A DNA stretch of 64,000 nt from Maylandia zebra (GCF_041146795.1 NC_135184.1:5717467-5781466), one strand, 5' to 3'; shown: positions 45,598 through 56,926, numbered from the stretch's first letter. Notes: generated by a model from the letters alone, not told the origin. Translations and numbers: made by a program.

Positions 45598-45780
45598 CTA
45601 ATAAACACTGACTAGTTTATCTGAGATAAAATATAACTGACTGCAGCCTTTATTCCATGTGTTTTGTCTGTGAATGCCCCCATGTACACATGTAACCTCC
45701 ACCCACTGCAACACCAATAATGTCCCGGGGCAAAGCGGGGTTTGGTGAACCAGGAGCTGTGCGCAGCCCGTGTCCACCAA
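45598..45780 (-). pseudogene. Fragment of retrotransposon aspartic protease (Gypsy-like), copy 2
   Basis: Duplicate of the fragment at 2167-2349 with the same VDTGCAQ motif and the same truncation. It moved with the segmental duplication rather than by transposition. Confidence 0.5.
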
Positions 45781-46246
45781 AGCCTGGTGTATACCCCCTT
45801 GACACCTTATTAGGATGCTGTACCTCCATGACTGCCTGGCATGCTCTGCTCCTTCTGCCCTGGCAATCAGATGATCCTCAGCCAGGGTGGCTTGCTGGTC
45901 AATGGCAGGGAACCCCTCGGGTGGGCCACTTTGTCCAGCAAACCAATGACTGTAGAAAACATGGATGATCTAACAGTTCTCCAAAAGTACATAAAGTACT
46001 TACCTAAAAAGCAGTTAATGTCATGGTTGCATTTATTTATTGTTATTACATTGTTTTACAGCAGCTAATTAAAAACCATCATCTTAACTACATGTTTTGT
46101 TTTTTTGTTCTTTGTTGTTGTTGTTGTTGTTTTGCAGTTGTCCTGTAGGTGATGGTGTAGCACAGAGACTGAACTAGTGGCTAGCTAACATAAGAAGGAT
46201 GTACTTGAAATGTACTGTACTTGAAACTTGCATCTCATCTTTGCAG

Positions 46247-46286
46247 CGTTCACTTTGAAGAGAATGTCTTTACCAAGGACTCACAG
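46247..46286 (+). pseudogene. Orphan THAP-domain-like exon, copy 2
   Basis: Identical to the exon at 2799-2838, with the same splice-like borders. Its preservation in both copies reflects the recent duplication and does not by itself show function. Confidence 0.4.
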
Positions 46287-47721
46287 GTTAAGTAACTTTA
46301 CAATTGTCATATTACAATATATAATTTTAGAGCATGATTACAGCTCTGCCATCTTGATTGAAAACTAAATACATCTGGAATACGAACAGCTGATCGGATC
46401 GGCAAAGCGTGTTTCTGGAATATTATGTTTTTGTTACTGCAAGCGCTTTTTATGCAATTTTTGCAAAGCTATATGTGGAAGGAAACCGTGACCTAGGACA
46501 AGCTGATGGCATAAGATGTAAGTACAACTCCTCTGGTTTCATATGCAAAAAAATTATTGCGCTAGCTTACGCGGTTCCCGGTTCGACAGGGATTTAAAAA
46601 TAGTTACGCAAAACAGAGCGTGCCCGCTCCGACCGGCTTTAAAGAGTTAAACATGTAACAATCGAATTGCATCTTTCCATTGCCAGCCATCTCATTTTGT
46701 ACAAATCCAGTCAACTCTTCCAAGTTTGTGTATTTTTTAAACCCTTACAAGAATTGAAATGTGTCCCAAATATCTGTATCCCATCAGAGGCAAGTTTCTT
46801 AAAGGAGAGGTAGTAGCTGCTCCACCATAGGACCAGTAGGACCTCCAGCACACAATGAACACTTAATTAACGTTAACACATTTATTAAAACACAATTTTA
46901 AACAATAACCCTTTTCTTTTAGTGTGTTTCAATTTGTTCCTACCGCTCCATTGGAACAGTGTACTATCCAGTAACAGCATCCAGCTGGCAGAAGCATACA
47001 CCTGCAGCAAGGAGAATCTACCAGGCAGGATAGCGCAGCGGAGTCATCAGATGAGGATGATCATGAAGTGGTTCATCCAGCAGGAACAGGATACCAAAAG
47101 GGGAGGGAAAAAACACAGAAAGCATAGTCATGACTAACTCAGTGTCACTAACAGCTCATCTAGCAGTCTTAACATCATAAAGGTACAGGCTGGTCCATAT
47201 AAAAAATATTAACAGAAAAAATAAATGCTGTTAACCAAATTTTCTTAGGCAAAAGCACATAATCTTGATATTTGACCTTGTATCAGCCGCCATATTGGAA
47301 AGGTAGCCAGGTTTCCTTAGCTGCTAGCTTGCTAACAGTCTGCTATCCAGCCCGGTAATAACTTCATTCACGTATTTTACAACATTTAGCTTTCTTCCTT
47401 AACAAAAACATCGCAGTTGTGGATTTGAATCTCGCTGCAACATAATAAGACCCAGAACATTCAATTTGAACATGTGCTGCAAGCTAACTCCCCAGAGGAG
47501 TTCATGCAATGGCCAATGCCTGTCGGATTCGGCTCATGACTTCTCTGTCTAACAACACATTAAAACATCAGTTTCAAGTACAAATGTTTCATAAACTTAT
47601 CTACAGCGGCTCATATTAAATGTACCCAAGTTTCCAGCTGGCAGTGGGCACAAGAACAACACTCCTCATCAGATCAAGGGAGGAAAAGAAAATTCTAGAG
47701 CTGGGCTGGGTGGCTGCTATG

Positions 47722-49750
47722 TAGGGTTGCCAACTCCCTGAAAAATAAATAAGAGACACCTCGTGGCCAGGGCCGGGCAACCCAGTTCACCCTTCCCAGT
47801 GTGGTGAATTTTGTAGCTCTTTTTTTGTGTGTGAAATTATTTTTTAACCATTTGACTTGAATTTGATTTAAGCAGATGCATATTCTTTGTGATATGACCA
47901 TATGGGAAACAAATGATCATTTAGCCATTTATTTTTTAGCTCAAAATGACAACATTAACACAATAAAACAGGTCTCTTTCTTAAACAGAAGCCTGTCATG
48001 CTTAACTTTTGAGAATATAAGTAAATCTTTCTTTAAAAGAACTCTGTCCTGCTTAACTTAAAATTATATAAATTAATAGAAAACAATAGAACGAAAAATA
48101 TTCTTGTAACAGTGCACATATAGTGCATTTAGTACAATTGGCTTCAGTTGAGGTATTATTTCAGCTTTTCTAATGCTAATCAGCTGCTCCTGTTTGTAAA
48201 CCCACTTGTTCCCATGATTACACATCATAACTCATCATCATCATTAATCTATGTATTACTTTTATGTATTAGTCATCTATTTGTTGTAATCATCTATCCT
48301 TGCAGTTGTTTATTACACAAAATAAATTATATTATCACACTTCTGGCCACATAGCGCTGATATTCACTGCACATGCCCATATTAACCTTAACCAGAGGGT
48401 TTGAAAAAACAAACAAACCAGTGTTTACATACCATATCTGCTTCTGCCGTGGCCTGGTGGACAAAAAATTGGTTAAGGGTTCCCCGAGCTTTCACGCCCC
48501 TAATGTTCTTCATGTGCCCACCACTAGAAGCATGCCTATGGAAAAAGTGCGCCGGCACACCACAGTGCAGTGTGCTTTATAGGTGTTATCGTGCATTTTC
48601 CCAGCCAGGTGTTTTCCTTTTCCCATTCCTCCCTGTACTTTTGCAGCCTTTTTTTTCTTTGTCTGAACAAACAAACATTGCTGCGCTAATGCTGGGCTTA
48701 CACTGTGCGATTTTTGGCCCATTTTGAGCCGACTTTTGAGTCGTGCGACCGATTTGGCGATCGGCCCGATTTGGGCCTTCATCGTGCATCGTGTAGTATA
48801 CGTGGGGTAACGAGAAGCGATTAACACCTCACGACCAGCTCCCGATATCAATCGCTCGTGAGCCGCTAACACTGCTCACGCGCAAACACGTAAACGTCGG
48901 TGAAAAAGATGGAGCAGCACGGCTGTGCAGCGTGTGAACTGGACACAAGCGATGGAGGCACAACTTGTAGAACTTTGGAAAGCTCATCCGAGCCTTTTCG
49001 ATGTGGCATCACAAAATTATCACGACCACAACAACCGTGAAAATAGTTGGATTTACATTGCTGCTCAATCACAGCTGCCTGATCATGTTTTTCATTAGCA
49101 ATTTAGCAAAGTTGATGTTGGTGGTGTGCGTGTCTGTGTGAGTGAAAGACAGAGCGAGCGAGCGAGCGACAGATTTTCTGTTATAACCTTCATTTTATGG
49201 ACGCACAGTGTGAGCGCTCAGGTCGCATCAGAGCATCGGGCGGTATAGTGTGAGACCCTGCATCGTGACCTACCAACTTCTAACCCCTGCGCGTCAATCG
49301 TGCAGTTTGAGCAGGAGCTGAATAACGTGACTGAAAAAATCGCACAGTGTCTGCCCAGCTTTACTGCCTAGGTGTACTGTCGTCCGAGACTTGCACCGCA
49401 GTGTCGGCGTTTGTTCCCCTGTTGGCCATGCTTGTTGTTGTGGTCATCTGTTGTCTTCCGGTATTTTCTCCGTAAGCGACCTTTCCTCGACCAATGGGAT
49501 GAGCGGTAATCTGAATTGTCATACTCGAATTGTCATAAGTGTGCTGTCAGCTCATTGGTCACAAAGCAGGAGAGGGGCTGGGAATTATGTTTTCAAACAA
49601 AGCGTTAATTCCATTAACATTTATAGACTACTTTTGATTCTCACTGTATTACGGGACAAAGTGCGTCCCTTATTAGCTCAATACGGGACGTGTACTTTTG
49701 TTTCTAAATACGGGACCATTCCGTTTTTTAAGGGACGGTTGGAAACCCTA
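47722..49750. mobile_element. DNA transposon remnant with both ends
   Basis: The left end TAGGGTTGCCAACTCCC and the reverse complement of the right end (TAGGGTTTCCAACCGTCCC) are similar. No clear target duplication was found and no transposase frame is visible. The interior contains a second inverted-repeat element at 48691-49359. In the other unit only the left ~590 bases persist. Confidence 0.5.
48691..49359. mobile_element. Inverted-repeat element (669 bp), nested
   Basis: Ends GCTGGGCTTACACTGTGCGA and the complement of TCGCACAGTGTCTGCCCAGC match at all but two of about 25 bases. The interior is GC-richer than the surroundings. No transposase. The superfamily is uncertain; flanking duplications are not clear. 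Confidence 0.75.
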
Positions 49751-49921
49751 TCTGCATCACAGGTGACTCCACTCATCCGTCCAACACCTTCTTCAGTTTG
49801 CTGCCATCAGGAAGGAGACTGAACAGCCTTCGGGCCAGAACCAGCAGACTGAGCGACAGCTTCATCCATCAGGCTGTCAGGATGCTGAATTCAATGTGCC
49901 TTTAATACCATCCGGCCCTGT

Positions 49922-50884
49922 ATGCTTCAGGAAAAACTGAACAGGATGGAGGTGGACCCCTGCCTGGTGGCTTGGATCTCCAACTACCTCACCGACAGGC
50001 CACAGTACGTCAGGCTGAAGGACATCGCGTCTGACATTGTGGTCAGCAGCACAGGAGCACCACAGGGAACTGTGCTGTCCCCTCTTCTCTTCACCCTGTA
50101 CACCTCTGACTTCTGCTACAACTCTGAATTATGCCATATTCAGAAGTTTGCAGATGACACAGCCATCATGGGGTGTATCTGGGATGATCAGGAAGAGGAG
50201 TACAGAAGTCTGGTGAGGAACTTTGTCGCATGGAGTCACACAAACCACCTGCAACTCAACACCTCAAAGACCAAGGAACTGGTTGTGGACTTCGGGAGGT
50301 CCAGAGAAGGTCCACTGCCGGTTCAGATAGAGGGGGAGGAGGTGGTCAACAAGTACAAGTACCTCGGGCTGTGGGTGGACAATAAACTGGACTGGTCATG
50401 CAACACAGAGCACCTGTATAAAAAAGCCCAAAGCCGACTGTACTTCCTCAGGAGGCTGAGGTCTTTTAACATCTGCAGGAAGCTCCTGAGGATGTTTTAC
50501 CAGTCGGTGGTTGCTGGAGTACTTTTCTATGCTGTGGTGTGCTGGGGGAGCAGCACAGCAAAGAAGGACTCATCCAGGCTGGAGAAACTGATCAGGAAGG
50601 CTGGCTCTGTGGTCGGCATGAAGCTGGACACTCTGGTGACAGTGGCAGAGAAAAGGACACTAAAAAAACTGCTGGACATTATGAACAATGCTGGGCATCC
50701 TCTGCACACAGTCATTAACAACCAGAAGAGTCTGTTCAGTGACAGGTTGCTTCTCCCCAAGACAAGAACTAACAGACTTAAAAACTCCTTTGTCCCACAC
50801 GCCATCAGACTGTTTAACTCCTCTCTGGAGGGGAGAGGGAGGGGAAACAGGAGGACAAAGGAGGGGGGAACAACTAAGCTGTAG
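49922..50884 (+). pseudogene. LINE reverse transcriptase, C-terminal half (320 codons)
   Basis: Open frame covering RT motifs from the A box onward, including the FADD catalytic box near residue 75, then the RT thumb-like region and C-terminal KTRTNRLKNSFVPHAIRLF. It lacks a natural start because the element is 5'-truncated. Not a cellular gene. Confidence 0.88.
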
Positions 50885-51054
50885 TGCCTCTTCACCTCAC
50901 TGTGCAATACTTTTGTGCAATACTTTTGTTAATAGTCAATGGTGCAATAGACCTCAATACTTGAAATGTGCAATTCACTTGTATTTTTATTTTTTATTCC
51001 TATTTATTCTATTTATCCCCTTTGTATATTTTATTTTTATTTGTCTCTGTATTT

Positions 51055-51056
51055 AT

Positions 51057-51096
<40 letters not shown>

Positions 51097-51119
51097 ATGT
51101 ATGTATGTATATGTATATA

Positions 51120-51168
<49 letters not shown>

Positions 51169-51234
51169 GTATATATGTATATATGTATGTATATATATAT
51201 ATATGTATGTATATATATATATGTATGTATATAT
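51055..51234. repeat. Compound TG/TATG/TA microsatellite
   Basis: (TG)n, (TATG)n and (TA)n blocks over about 180 bases inside the LINE 3' UTR. All open frames here are low-complexity artefacts. Confidence 0.9.
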
Positions 51235-51539
51235 AACATTCTGTAACTGTAACTTCTGTCGGTGCTGTGCTTTTGGAAACCGAATTTCCCAGAGGAACCC
51301 ACCCGAGGGATTAATAAAGTTTTATCTTATCTTATCTTATCTCTTCACTCCCTGCTCTCACACACGAACTCCAGACCTGCATTAACCTCTTTCCTCTGAA
51401 CCCCCCACCCCCCAAACATATGAACTCTGACCCAACACTATTACTTTTTCACTGTCCGCCCCACCCCCACTTGCACACAAACTTGTCCACAATCACTATG
51501 ATTGTGTTGGACACTGCTGTTTAAATAACTGTATAGTAT

Positions 51540-51850
51540 AGGCGATTGTGGCTCAAGAGTTGGGAGTTTGCCTTGTAATCGGAAGGTTGCCGGTTCGAGC
51601 CCCGGCTTGGACAGTCTCGGTCGTTGTGTCCTTGGGCAAGAGACTTCACCCGTTGCCTACTGGTGGTGGTCAGAGGGCCCGGTGGCGCCAGTGTCCGGCA
51701 GCCTCGCCTCTGTCAGTGCGCCCCAGGGTGGCTGTGACTACAATGTAGCTGCCATCACCTGTGTGTGAATGGGTGGATGACTGGATATGTAAAGCGCTTT
51801 GGGGTCCTTAGGGACTAGTAAAGCGCTATATAAATACAGGCCATTTACCA
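51540..51850 (+). mobile_element. tRNA-derived SINE, plus orientation
   Basis: A-box-like GTGGCTCAAGAGTTGG and B box GGTTCGAGCCCC in the first 70 bases, a conserved central body, and the end AAAGCGCTATATAAATACAG. Same family as 16666-16986. The head is tRNA-like, but the element is too long and lacks acceptor-stem pairing, so it is not a tRNA gene. Confidence 0.85.
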
Positions 51851-52006
51851 TATTGTGTTGTGCATAAAACTTTTATTTTATTTTTATCCTTTTATCTTTA
51901 TATTGTTTTAGTGTACACTGGGGGCCATGGGAGGATTGCAATTTCAAATTCTTGTGTATGACTGTACGTATATGGTCCTTGACAATAAAGCTGACTTTGA
52001 CTTTGA

Positions 52007-53559
52007 TATAAATCACACTTCTGTGTTTAACAATTACAACACTTGATGCTGTTTTTCTGATTCAGGATTATGTGTGTGATGAGTTGGTCACACAGTTCTT
52101 ATCTTTCTGCTTCACACACACACAAAACTGCCGAGGTTGAAGCTTCAGTCTCTTTCTACCCCAGGTCTCACCACATTTCCAAAATGTAAACTCTGAGTCT
52201 CATAAGAAATGTGGTTCAAAAAGATGTGCTGATCTATGAATGCATCCTTACTGAAAGCTAAAGATGTCCAGCAGACAGAAACAGCAGCTGAATGAACAGT
52301 TATCATGAGCGAGTGTACAAACACGATCACAGGAAATAACAGAAATAAACTGGAGTTTCCATTTATACCTGTAGTATTTTTTCAGCTCCATGTCATCTTC
52401 CAATATGTCAAAATATGATTTCATTGTATCTTAAACAAATACAAACTTCTTTCTTCCCCTCAGAGAGCCAACAGTTTACTATCAGAACTGAGGCTGATCA
52501 TTAACAGGGAGCAGCAGGTAACAAGGTCATCAGCAGTGGAGGAAAGTATGGAAGTAATACTCAGCTTCATATTTGAAGATACTCGAGTATCTTAGCTGCA
52601 GGTCTGGAACAATGGTTTTATTTCCTTTCCCATTAAGCATCTCACACAGCCCCTCATCTGTGACCCTTAGCAAACCCACTGGATATCTACCTGCACATAA
52701 AGGAGATCAGATCAGTTCCATCTAGACCAGCTGTAACAGGAAAATGCTGCTTACACTTTGATGCATCACTTTCAGTTTGTCATATAAGACAATATATCAG
52801 ATTGAGGCATTATTTTCCTGCAGTGAGTAAATCTACTTTGTACTTTACTCTTTTCTTTTAGGTAAAGGCTCTAAACAGTACTTGTACACTGTGGAAATCC
52901 CATAAGAACGTCTCCTGAACTCTGAAAAATAACAAAACAAAGACTAAAAGGAGGTCATGGGTGCTGATGATGATGATGATGATGAGGAGGAGTGACTTAT
53001 GTCCTAGAATACAACAGAACAGTGTCTCTACAAACTTTTGAAAACATGACAGTCTTGCATTAGTTTGTATTGTTATGATTTCAAAAAACGAGGGAAAAAT
53101 CTCCTTGAAATGCACAATTCCTTTTAGTTATTTCTTAGTGTGTGACGTATTTTATTGGCTTTATGATTGGTGCAAACAGTTTCCTGATTCATAATGGAAA
53201 TAGATTTTAGACACAGGAGGAACACGCAGTGATCAGCAGGAGCAGCTTGGAGTCCAGTCTTCTTCACACTGAGGAGGGACATATATGCAGGAACAGTTGT
53301 CATAACTGTTACAACCACCAGATGGCGAAAGAGTCCCACTGCAACTTTAAGCCATGAAGGATGTGTCTTGTGATAAATCTGCTTTATGTGAGTCTTTTTC
53401 AGAGAGTAACAGTAATATGTCTGATTATATGTCTTTAATCAGTAAAGTCTCGCTTTGCTAGAAATAAATAAATAAATAATAAAATTGTAAACATGCAGCT
53501 GTATGTTAGAAGTCAAAGGGTCCTTAAGTCTTCTGTAAATTGACGGGGATCAAATGAAG
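52007..53559. repeat. Spacer module A, copy 3
   Basis: Matches 5117-6698 and 28447-30027. Its first part is missing, replaced by LINE tail sequence. It contains the TRIM linker relic at about 53228-53268 and a GAT run near 52965-52990; a ~17-base stretch around the run seen in copies 1 and 2 is missing. It passes directly into the TRIM-4 module. Confidence 0.85.
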
Positions 53560-54446
53560 GACACAAGTATCTGTTCTTACTCTAATAAATGCTGCTTTAA
53601 TATCCAACAGACTATTTTCCTTCCTCATCAGCAGTAAACAGCTCGACTGCGTCTGTGCATTTGTGTCCTCCATACTTGTTTCCACAGACATCTCAGGCTT
53701 GATGCCACGATGCAGTGTAGAAACCTGACAACCCTCTGACTCATGTTCAAATGTTCAAGGACATTTCTCAGGATCATGTATGACCCCTTTTTGACATTTG
53801 GACTTTCATTAATAATATTTGTGTTTCTGAGTCATTTTTGTGGAGACTTCTGTCCAACGTAGTGTCCAAATGAAGCCTGAAGCTTTTCTTCACCCTCTTG
53901 TCAGATGGTCAGCAACAAAACTCTGTTCCAACCAATGTCTGATAAGAGATGAGACACAGCAGCTGAGCAAATGATCATTTTATGCTGAAGACATCCTCAG
54001 ACAGAATTAAATACATACATAAACACAGCCTGGTGCCAATAACACAGCTAATGACACTGCTGTATCACTGGCTTTACTGATTAAAGACCATATCTGAAGG
54101 AAATCTTTGAACACAACAGAAAGTGACCTTGTAAACCTGCGACACTGATGCTGCATTCAAGGACCATTAAAAACATTTGAAAGGACTTAAGAACATGAAG
54201 AAAATGTGACTTGTTTCTCTGTAATGAAGCTGTTTTAGTGAAGAAAGTTGAAAGGTCACAGAGCGACTGCTGAATCTTCTGCTCTAAACATGAACTCTGA
54301 ACTTTGTGATGCTTCAGGAGGAAAACTGCTTCAGTTATTCTCTCAGATTAGTTTCATATTTTCTGCATCAGATTTGAGTGAGATCCTGGAATGAAGACAG
54401 AAGAAAAGACTTTGTTCAAAGTTTGATTTATAGTCAAACCTTCCAG

Positions 54447-54452
54447 TTTATT
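54447..54452 (-). terminator. Poly(A) signal AATAAA, TRIM-4
   Basis: Conserved hexamer about 430 bases past the TRIM-4 stop codon. Confidence 0.55.
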
Positions 54453-54880
54453 CACACAATAAAACATCAACACAATATATGAATTCATTCATTAAAATCA
54501 CAGTTTTTCCTCATTTGTTTGATGATTTTGACAAAAACCAAACACAAACACACACACATGGTCTGCCATACTCATGAAGAGAAATGTCAACATTTTTCAA
54601 TACAAATATTCCAGAAAGATTTAGAGGATAGAGAAGTTTACATTTTCATGTGGAGAAATATTTTAGTAAATGAAAATGATGATGAGCAGTGATAGCCTCC
54701 ATAAACAGTCACAGGAAAGATCTCCTTTAAAAACTCAGAAATATCAAGAGAACAACTAGAAGATGTGGAGGTACCACCCATAATGTTTGACTGACAGCTG
54801 ATCTCTGTGCAGAAATGATGGAGAGAAACTAAAATGAAACTAAAACACAGATTTAAACCCACAATATGAAAGACTTCAGT

Positions 54881-56578
54881 CTATTTGAGCTTAATCAACT
54901 CAGCTGTGGCTCCACAATAATCATCATAATGGTAGTAAACCATCAGTCCAGCATAGTGAAGCCAAAGTCCAACATAGAGCGGCTGAGTGAATGTGGTCTG
55001 GACTCTGTGGAGGAGAGTCATGGTTTCAGAGACGCTGTAGAAGGACAAAATACCTGCTCTGTGATCCAGGTACACTCCTACTCTGGAGGAACGAGGACCT
55101 GAGACAGGAGTTTGGATGTTGTTGTACCAAAATGTAAAACTGTTGTTGTTACAATCTAATGACCAAGATTTGTCATTATGTCCAAACAAACATTCATTAC
55201 CACATCCTTCTCTGCTGATATTCTTGTATGCGACTGCTACATAAACTCCTCTCCCTCTCCACTCCACCTCCCAGTAACAACGTCCAGTCAGACTCTCTCT
55301 ACTCAGGACCTGCCGCCATCCAGTGAATCTGTCTGGATGATCAGAATAAGACTGTTGTTGATTCACTGCTTGCGCTTTTCTGTTCCCCTCTGATAATAAC
55401 AGCAGTTTGTTTGCTGTGTTTGGATCCAGTGTGATTTCACATGAATATTTTAAGAATCCAGCTCTGGTCTTTGGCTGTGGTTGTGGCAGTAAAACATCCA
55501 CTTCAGTGACTGTCAGTGAGATGTTTGTCCATTCCTCTCTCAGAATGTCCTGTAGTTTATCTCTGACCTCTGACACAGCTGCTGTCACATCCTCAAAGTA
55601 GCTCAGAGGACGGATATTGATGCTGGATGAGTCTGTAGACTCACTGAGTGCTGACAGTGAGGGGTAGTTGTGTAGAAACTGGATGTGATCCTCTGTGTGT
55701 GAGAGCTGCTTCAGCTCAGCATCTTTCCTCTTCAGCTCAGTGATCTCCTGCTCCAGCTTCTCCTGAAGCTCTTTGACTCGACTCACTTCAGTTTCCTGCT
55801 GGGATCTGATCTGCTGCTTCACATCAGAGCTTCTTTTCTGGATGAGATGGATCAGCTCAGTGAAGATCTTCTCACTGTGCTCCACTGTTTGATCAGCAGA
55901 CTGATTGATGGCCTCCACCTCCTGTTGAAGCAGCTTCACATCTTTCTCTCTGTCCTGGATTCTCTGCTGGATGTTTTGTCGACTCACCTCCAGCTCTCTC
56001 TGCCTCTCAGTCCTTTCTGCTGCAGCTGAGACTGTGATGTGGCCTTTATGTTCATCCACAGAGCAGAGATAACAGATACTCTGCTGATCAGTACGGCAGA
56101 ACATCTTCATCACCTCATCATGACGAGAGCAGATGTTCTCCTGGAGCTTCTTGGAGGGCTCCACCAGCTTGTGTTTCTTGAATGTAGGTGAATCATAATG
56201 AGGCTGAAGGTGTTTCTCACAGTAAGATGCCAGACAGAATAAACAGGACTTGAATGCTTTCATTTTTCTTCCAGTGCAGACATCACAGGCCACATCTTCA
56301 GGTCCAGCATAGCAGTGATCAGCAGGAGCAGCTTGGAGTCCAGTCTTCTTCAGCTCCTCCACTAAATCTGCTAACATGGTGTTTTTCTCCAGGACAGGCC
56401 TCGCTGTGAAAGTCCTCCGGCACTGAGGGCAGCTGTAGATTTTCTTCTTTTCCTCTTCATCCCAGAAGCTTTTAATACAGTTCATGCAGTAGCTGTGTCC
56501 ACAGGGAATAGTCACTGGATCCTTCAGTAGATCCAAACAGACTGAACAGCAGAATTTTGTTTGATCCATTTGATTCAT
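54881..56578 (-). CDS. TRIM-4: finTRIM/TRIM16-like RING E3 ubiquitin ligase (565 aa)
   Basis: Intact single exon from ATG at 56576-56578, the longest of the four. RING, both B-boxes and coiled coil are as in the others; after B-box 2 it has HKGHITV where the others have HKGHDTV (two adjacent base changes, not a zinc ligand). The SPRY is a patchwork: ANKL and AVNQQ resemble TRIM-3, REGCGNEC resembles TRIM-2, and LDCNNNSFTF resembles TRIM-1. The C-terminus is extended in frame, repeating a Y-x-G-L unit (YVGLWLHYAGLMVYYHYDDY). The DNA shows a 21-base insertion at 54956-54976 that repeats a GTCC(A/G)CATA-like unit. Role inferred as for the other copies; the extra loop could change target recognition. 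Confidence 0.93.
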   Translation of the reverse strand: MNQMDQTKFCCSVCLDLLKDPVTIPCGHSYCMNCIKSFWDEEEKKKIYSCPQCRRTFTARPVLEKNTMLADLVEELKKTGLQAAPADHCYAGPEDVACDVCTGRKMKAFKSCLFCLASYCEKHLQPHYDSPTFKKHKLVEPSKKLQENICSRHDEVMKMFCRTDQQSICYLCSVDEHKGHITVSAAAERTERQRELEVSRQNIQQRIQDREKDVKLLQQEVEAINQSADQTVEHSEKIFTELIHLIQKRSSDVKQQIRSQQETEVSRVKELQEKLEQEITELKRKDAELKQLSHTEDHIQFLHNYPSLSALSESTDSSSINIRPLSYFEDVTAAVSEVRDKLQDILREEWTNISLTVTEVDVLLPQPQPKTRAGFLKYSCEITLDPNTANKLLLLSEGNRKAQAVNQQQSYSDHPDRFTGWRQVLSRESLTGRCYWEVEWRGRGVYVAVAYKNISREGCGNECLFGHNDKSWSLDCNNNSFTFWYNNIQTPVSGPRSSRVGVYLDHRAGILSFYSVSETMTLLHRVQTTFTQPLYVGLWLHYAGLMVYYHYDDYCGATAELIKLK

Positions 56579-56619
56579 GTGCTGTGCCGTTTCACCGTCT
56601 CTCAGTGACTGTCAGACAG

Positions 56620-56629
56620 TTTCACTTCC
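56620..56629 (-). promoter_or_regulatory. ETS/IRF composite element upstream of TRIM-4
   Basis: GGAAGTGAAA on the minus strand, 42-51 bp upstream of the ATG. Confidence 0.45.
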
Positions 56630-56926
56630 TCTGAACAGAAACAACCTCTGTGCTCTGAAGGGAAACAGATCTCTGCTCTTGTTCACCTCCTACAGGAAAT
56701 GAGGCTCACCAGCAACTGCATTTACACCATGTTGTTTAGACCCATCCTGATACAGACACATCTGTGAAGGGAGGCAACAACAAGTCATAAATGCTTATTT
56801 CATCAGTGCCAGGGTTTGTTATGTTTGATTTACAATATGCAGTTAAAACTGTGACCTAGCTAACCTTGTTAACTAGTAACTTAGCCTATATGAAATGCCT
56901 TGTGGCGATGATTTAAGTAAGGTAAA
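56630..56926. other. TRIM-4 5' flank
   Basis: The first ~150 bases match the other TRIM upstream regions; homology weakens after about 56777. No gene. The hAT element at 56935 follows. Confidence 0.65.

Larger units (their letters stand above)
43447..48322. repeat. Segmental duplication, copy 2 (Pim gene plus flank)
   Basis: Near-identical to 1-4864 in the same orientation, about 43.4 kb away. Homology stops at about 48322, where copy 2 continues into transposon DNA while copy 1 passes directly into module A. The same fossil protease, THAP-like exon and transposon end are present, so those insertions predate the duplication. From 45238 to 47720 nothing gene-like was seen beyond these relics. 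Confidence 0.9.
49895..51341 (+). mobile_element. 5'-truncated LINE (RT half plus 3' UTR), inserted in an older LINE
   Basis: The element begins within the reverse transcriptase at the AFNTIRP motif and keeps APQGTVLSPLL, FADDTAIMG and a complete C-terminus (frame 49922-50884, open from about 49895). The 3' UTR has TG/TATG/TA microsatellites and ends with AATAAAGTTTTATC and TTATC repeats, typical of this LINE group. Endonuclease and the first RT motifs are missing, so it cannot move by itself. Confidence 0.88.
49757..52006 (+). mobile_element. Older LINE fragment, split by a younger LINE and a SINE
   Basis: The left part, 49757-49893, reads in frame as the C-terminus of an L2/Rex-type ORF (SLLPSGRRLNSLRARTSRLS, then IHQAVRMLNS). 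After the inner LINE ends near 51341 the same frame resumes (LPALTHELQTC) and stays open to TAA at 51522-51524. The 3' UTR then runs, interrupted by a SINE, to GACAATAAAGCTGACTTTGA near 52000. Joining the two halves at the insertion site restores one reading frame. Confidence 0.75.

Noticed and set aside
50966-51385. Tyrosine/isoleucine/cysteine-rich open frames
   Set aside because: They translate TA/TG/TATG microsatellites.
51540-51612. tRNA gene
   Set aside because: A and B boxes are present, but the sequence is the head of a 310-bp SINE also found at 16666-16986 and lacks a tRNA acceptor stem.
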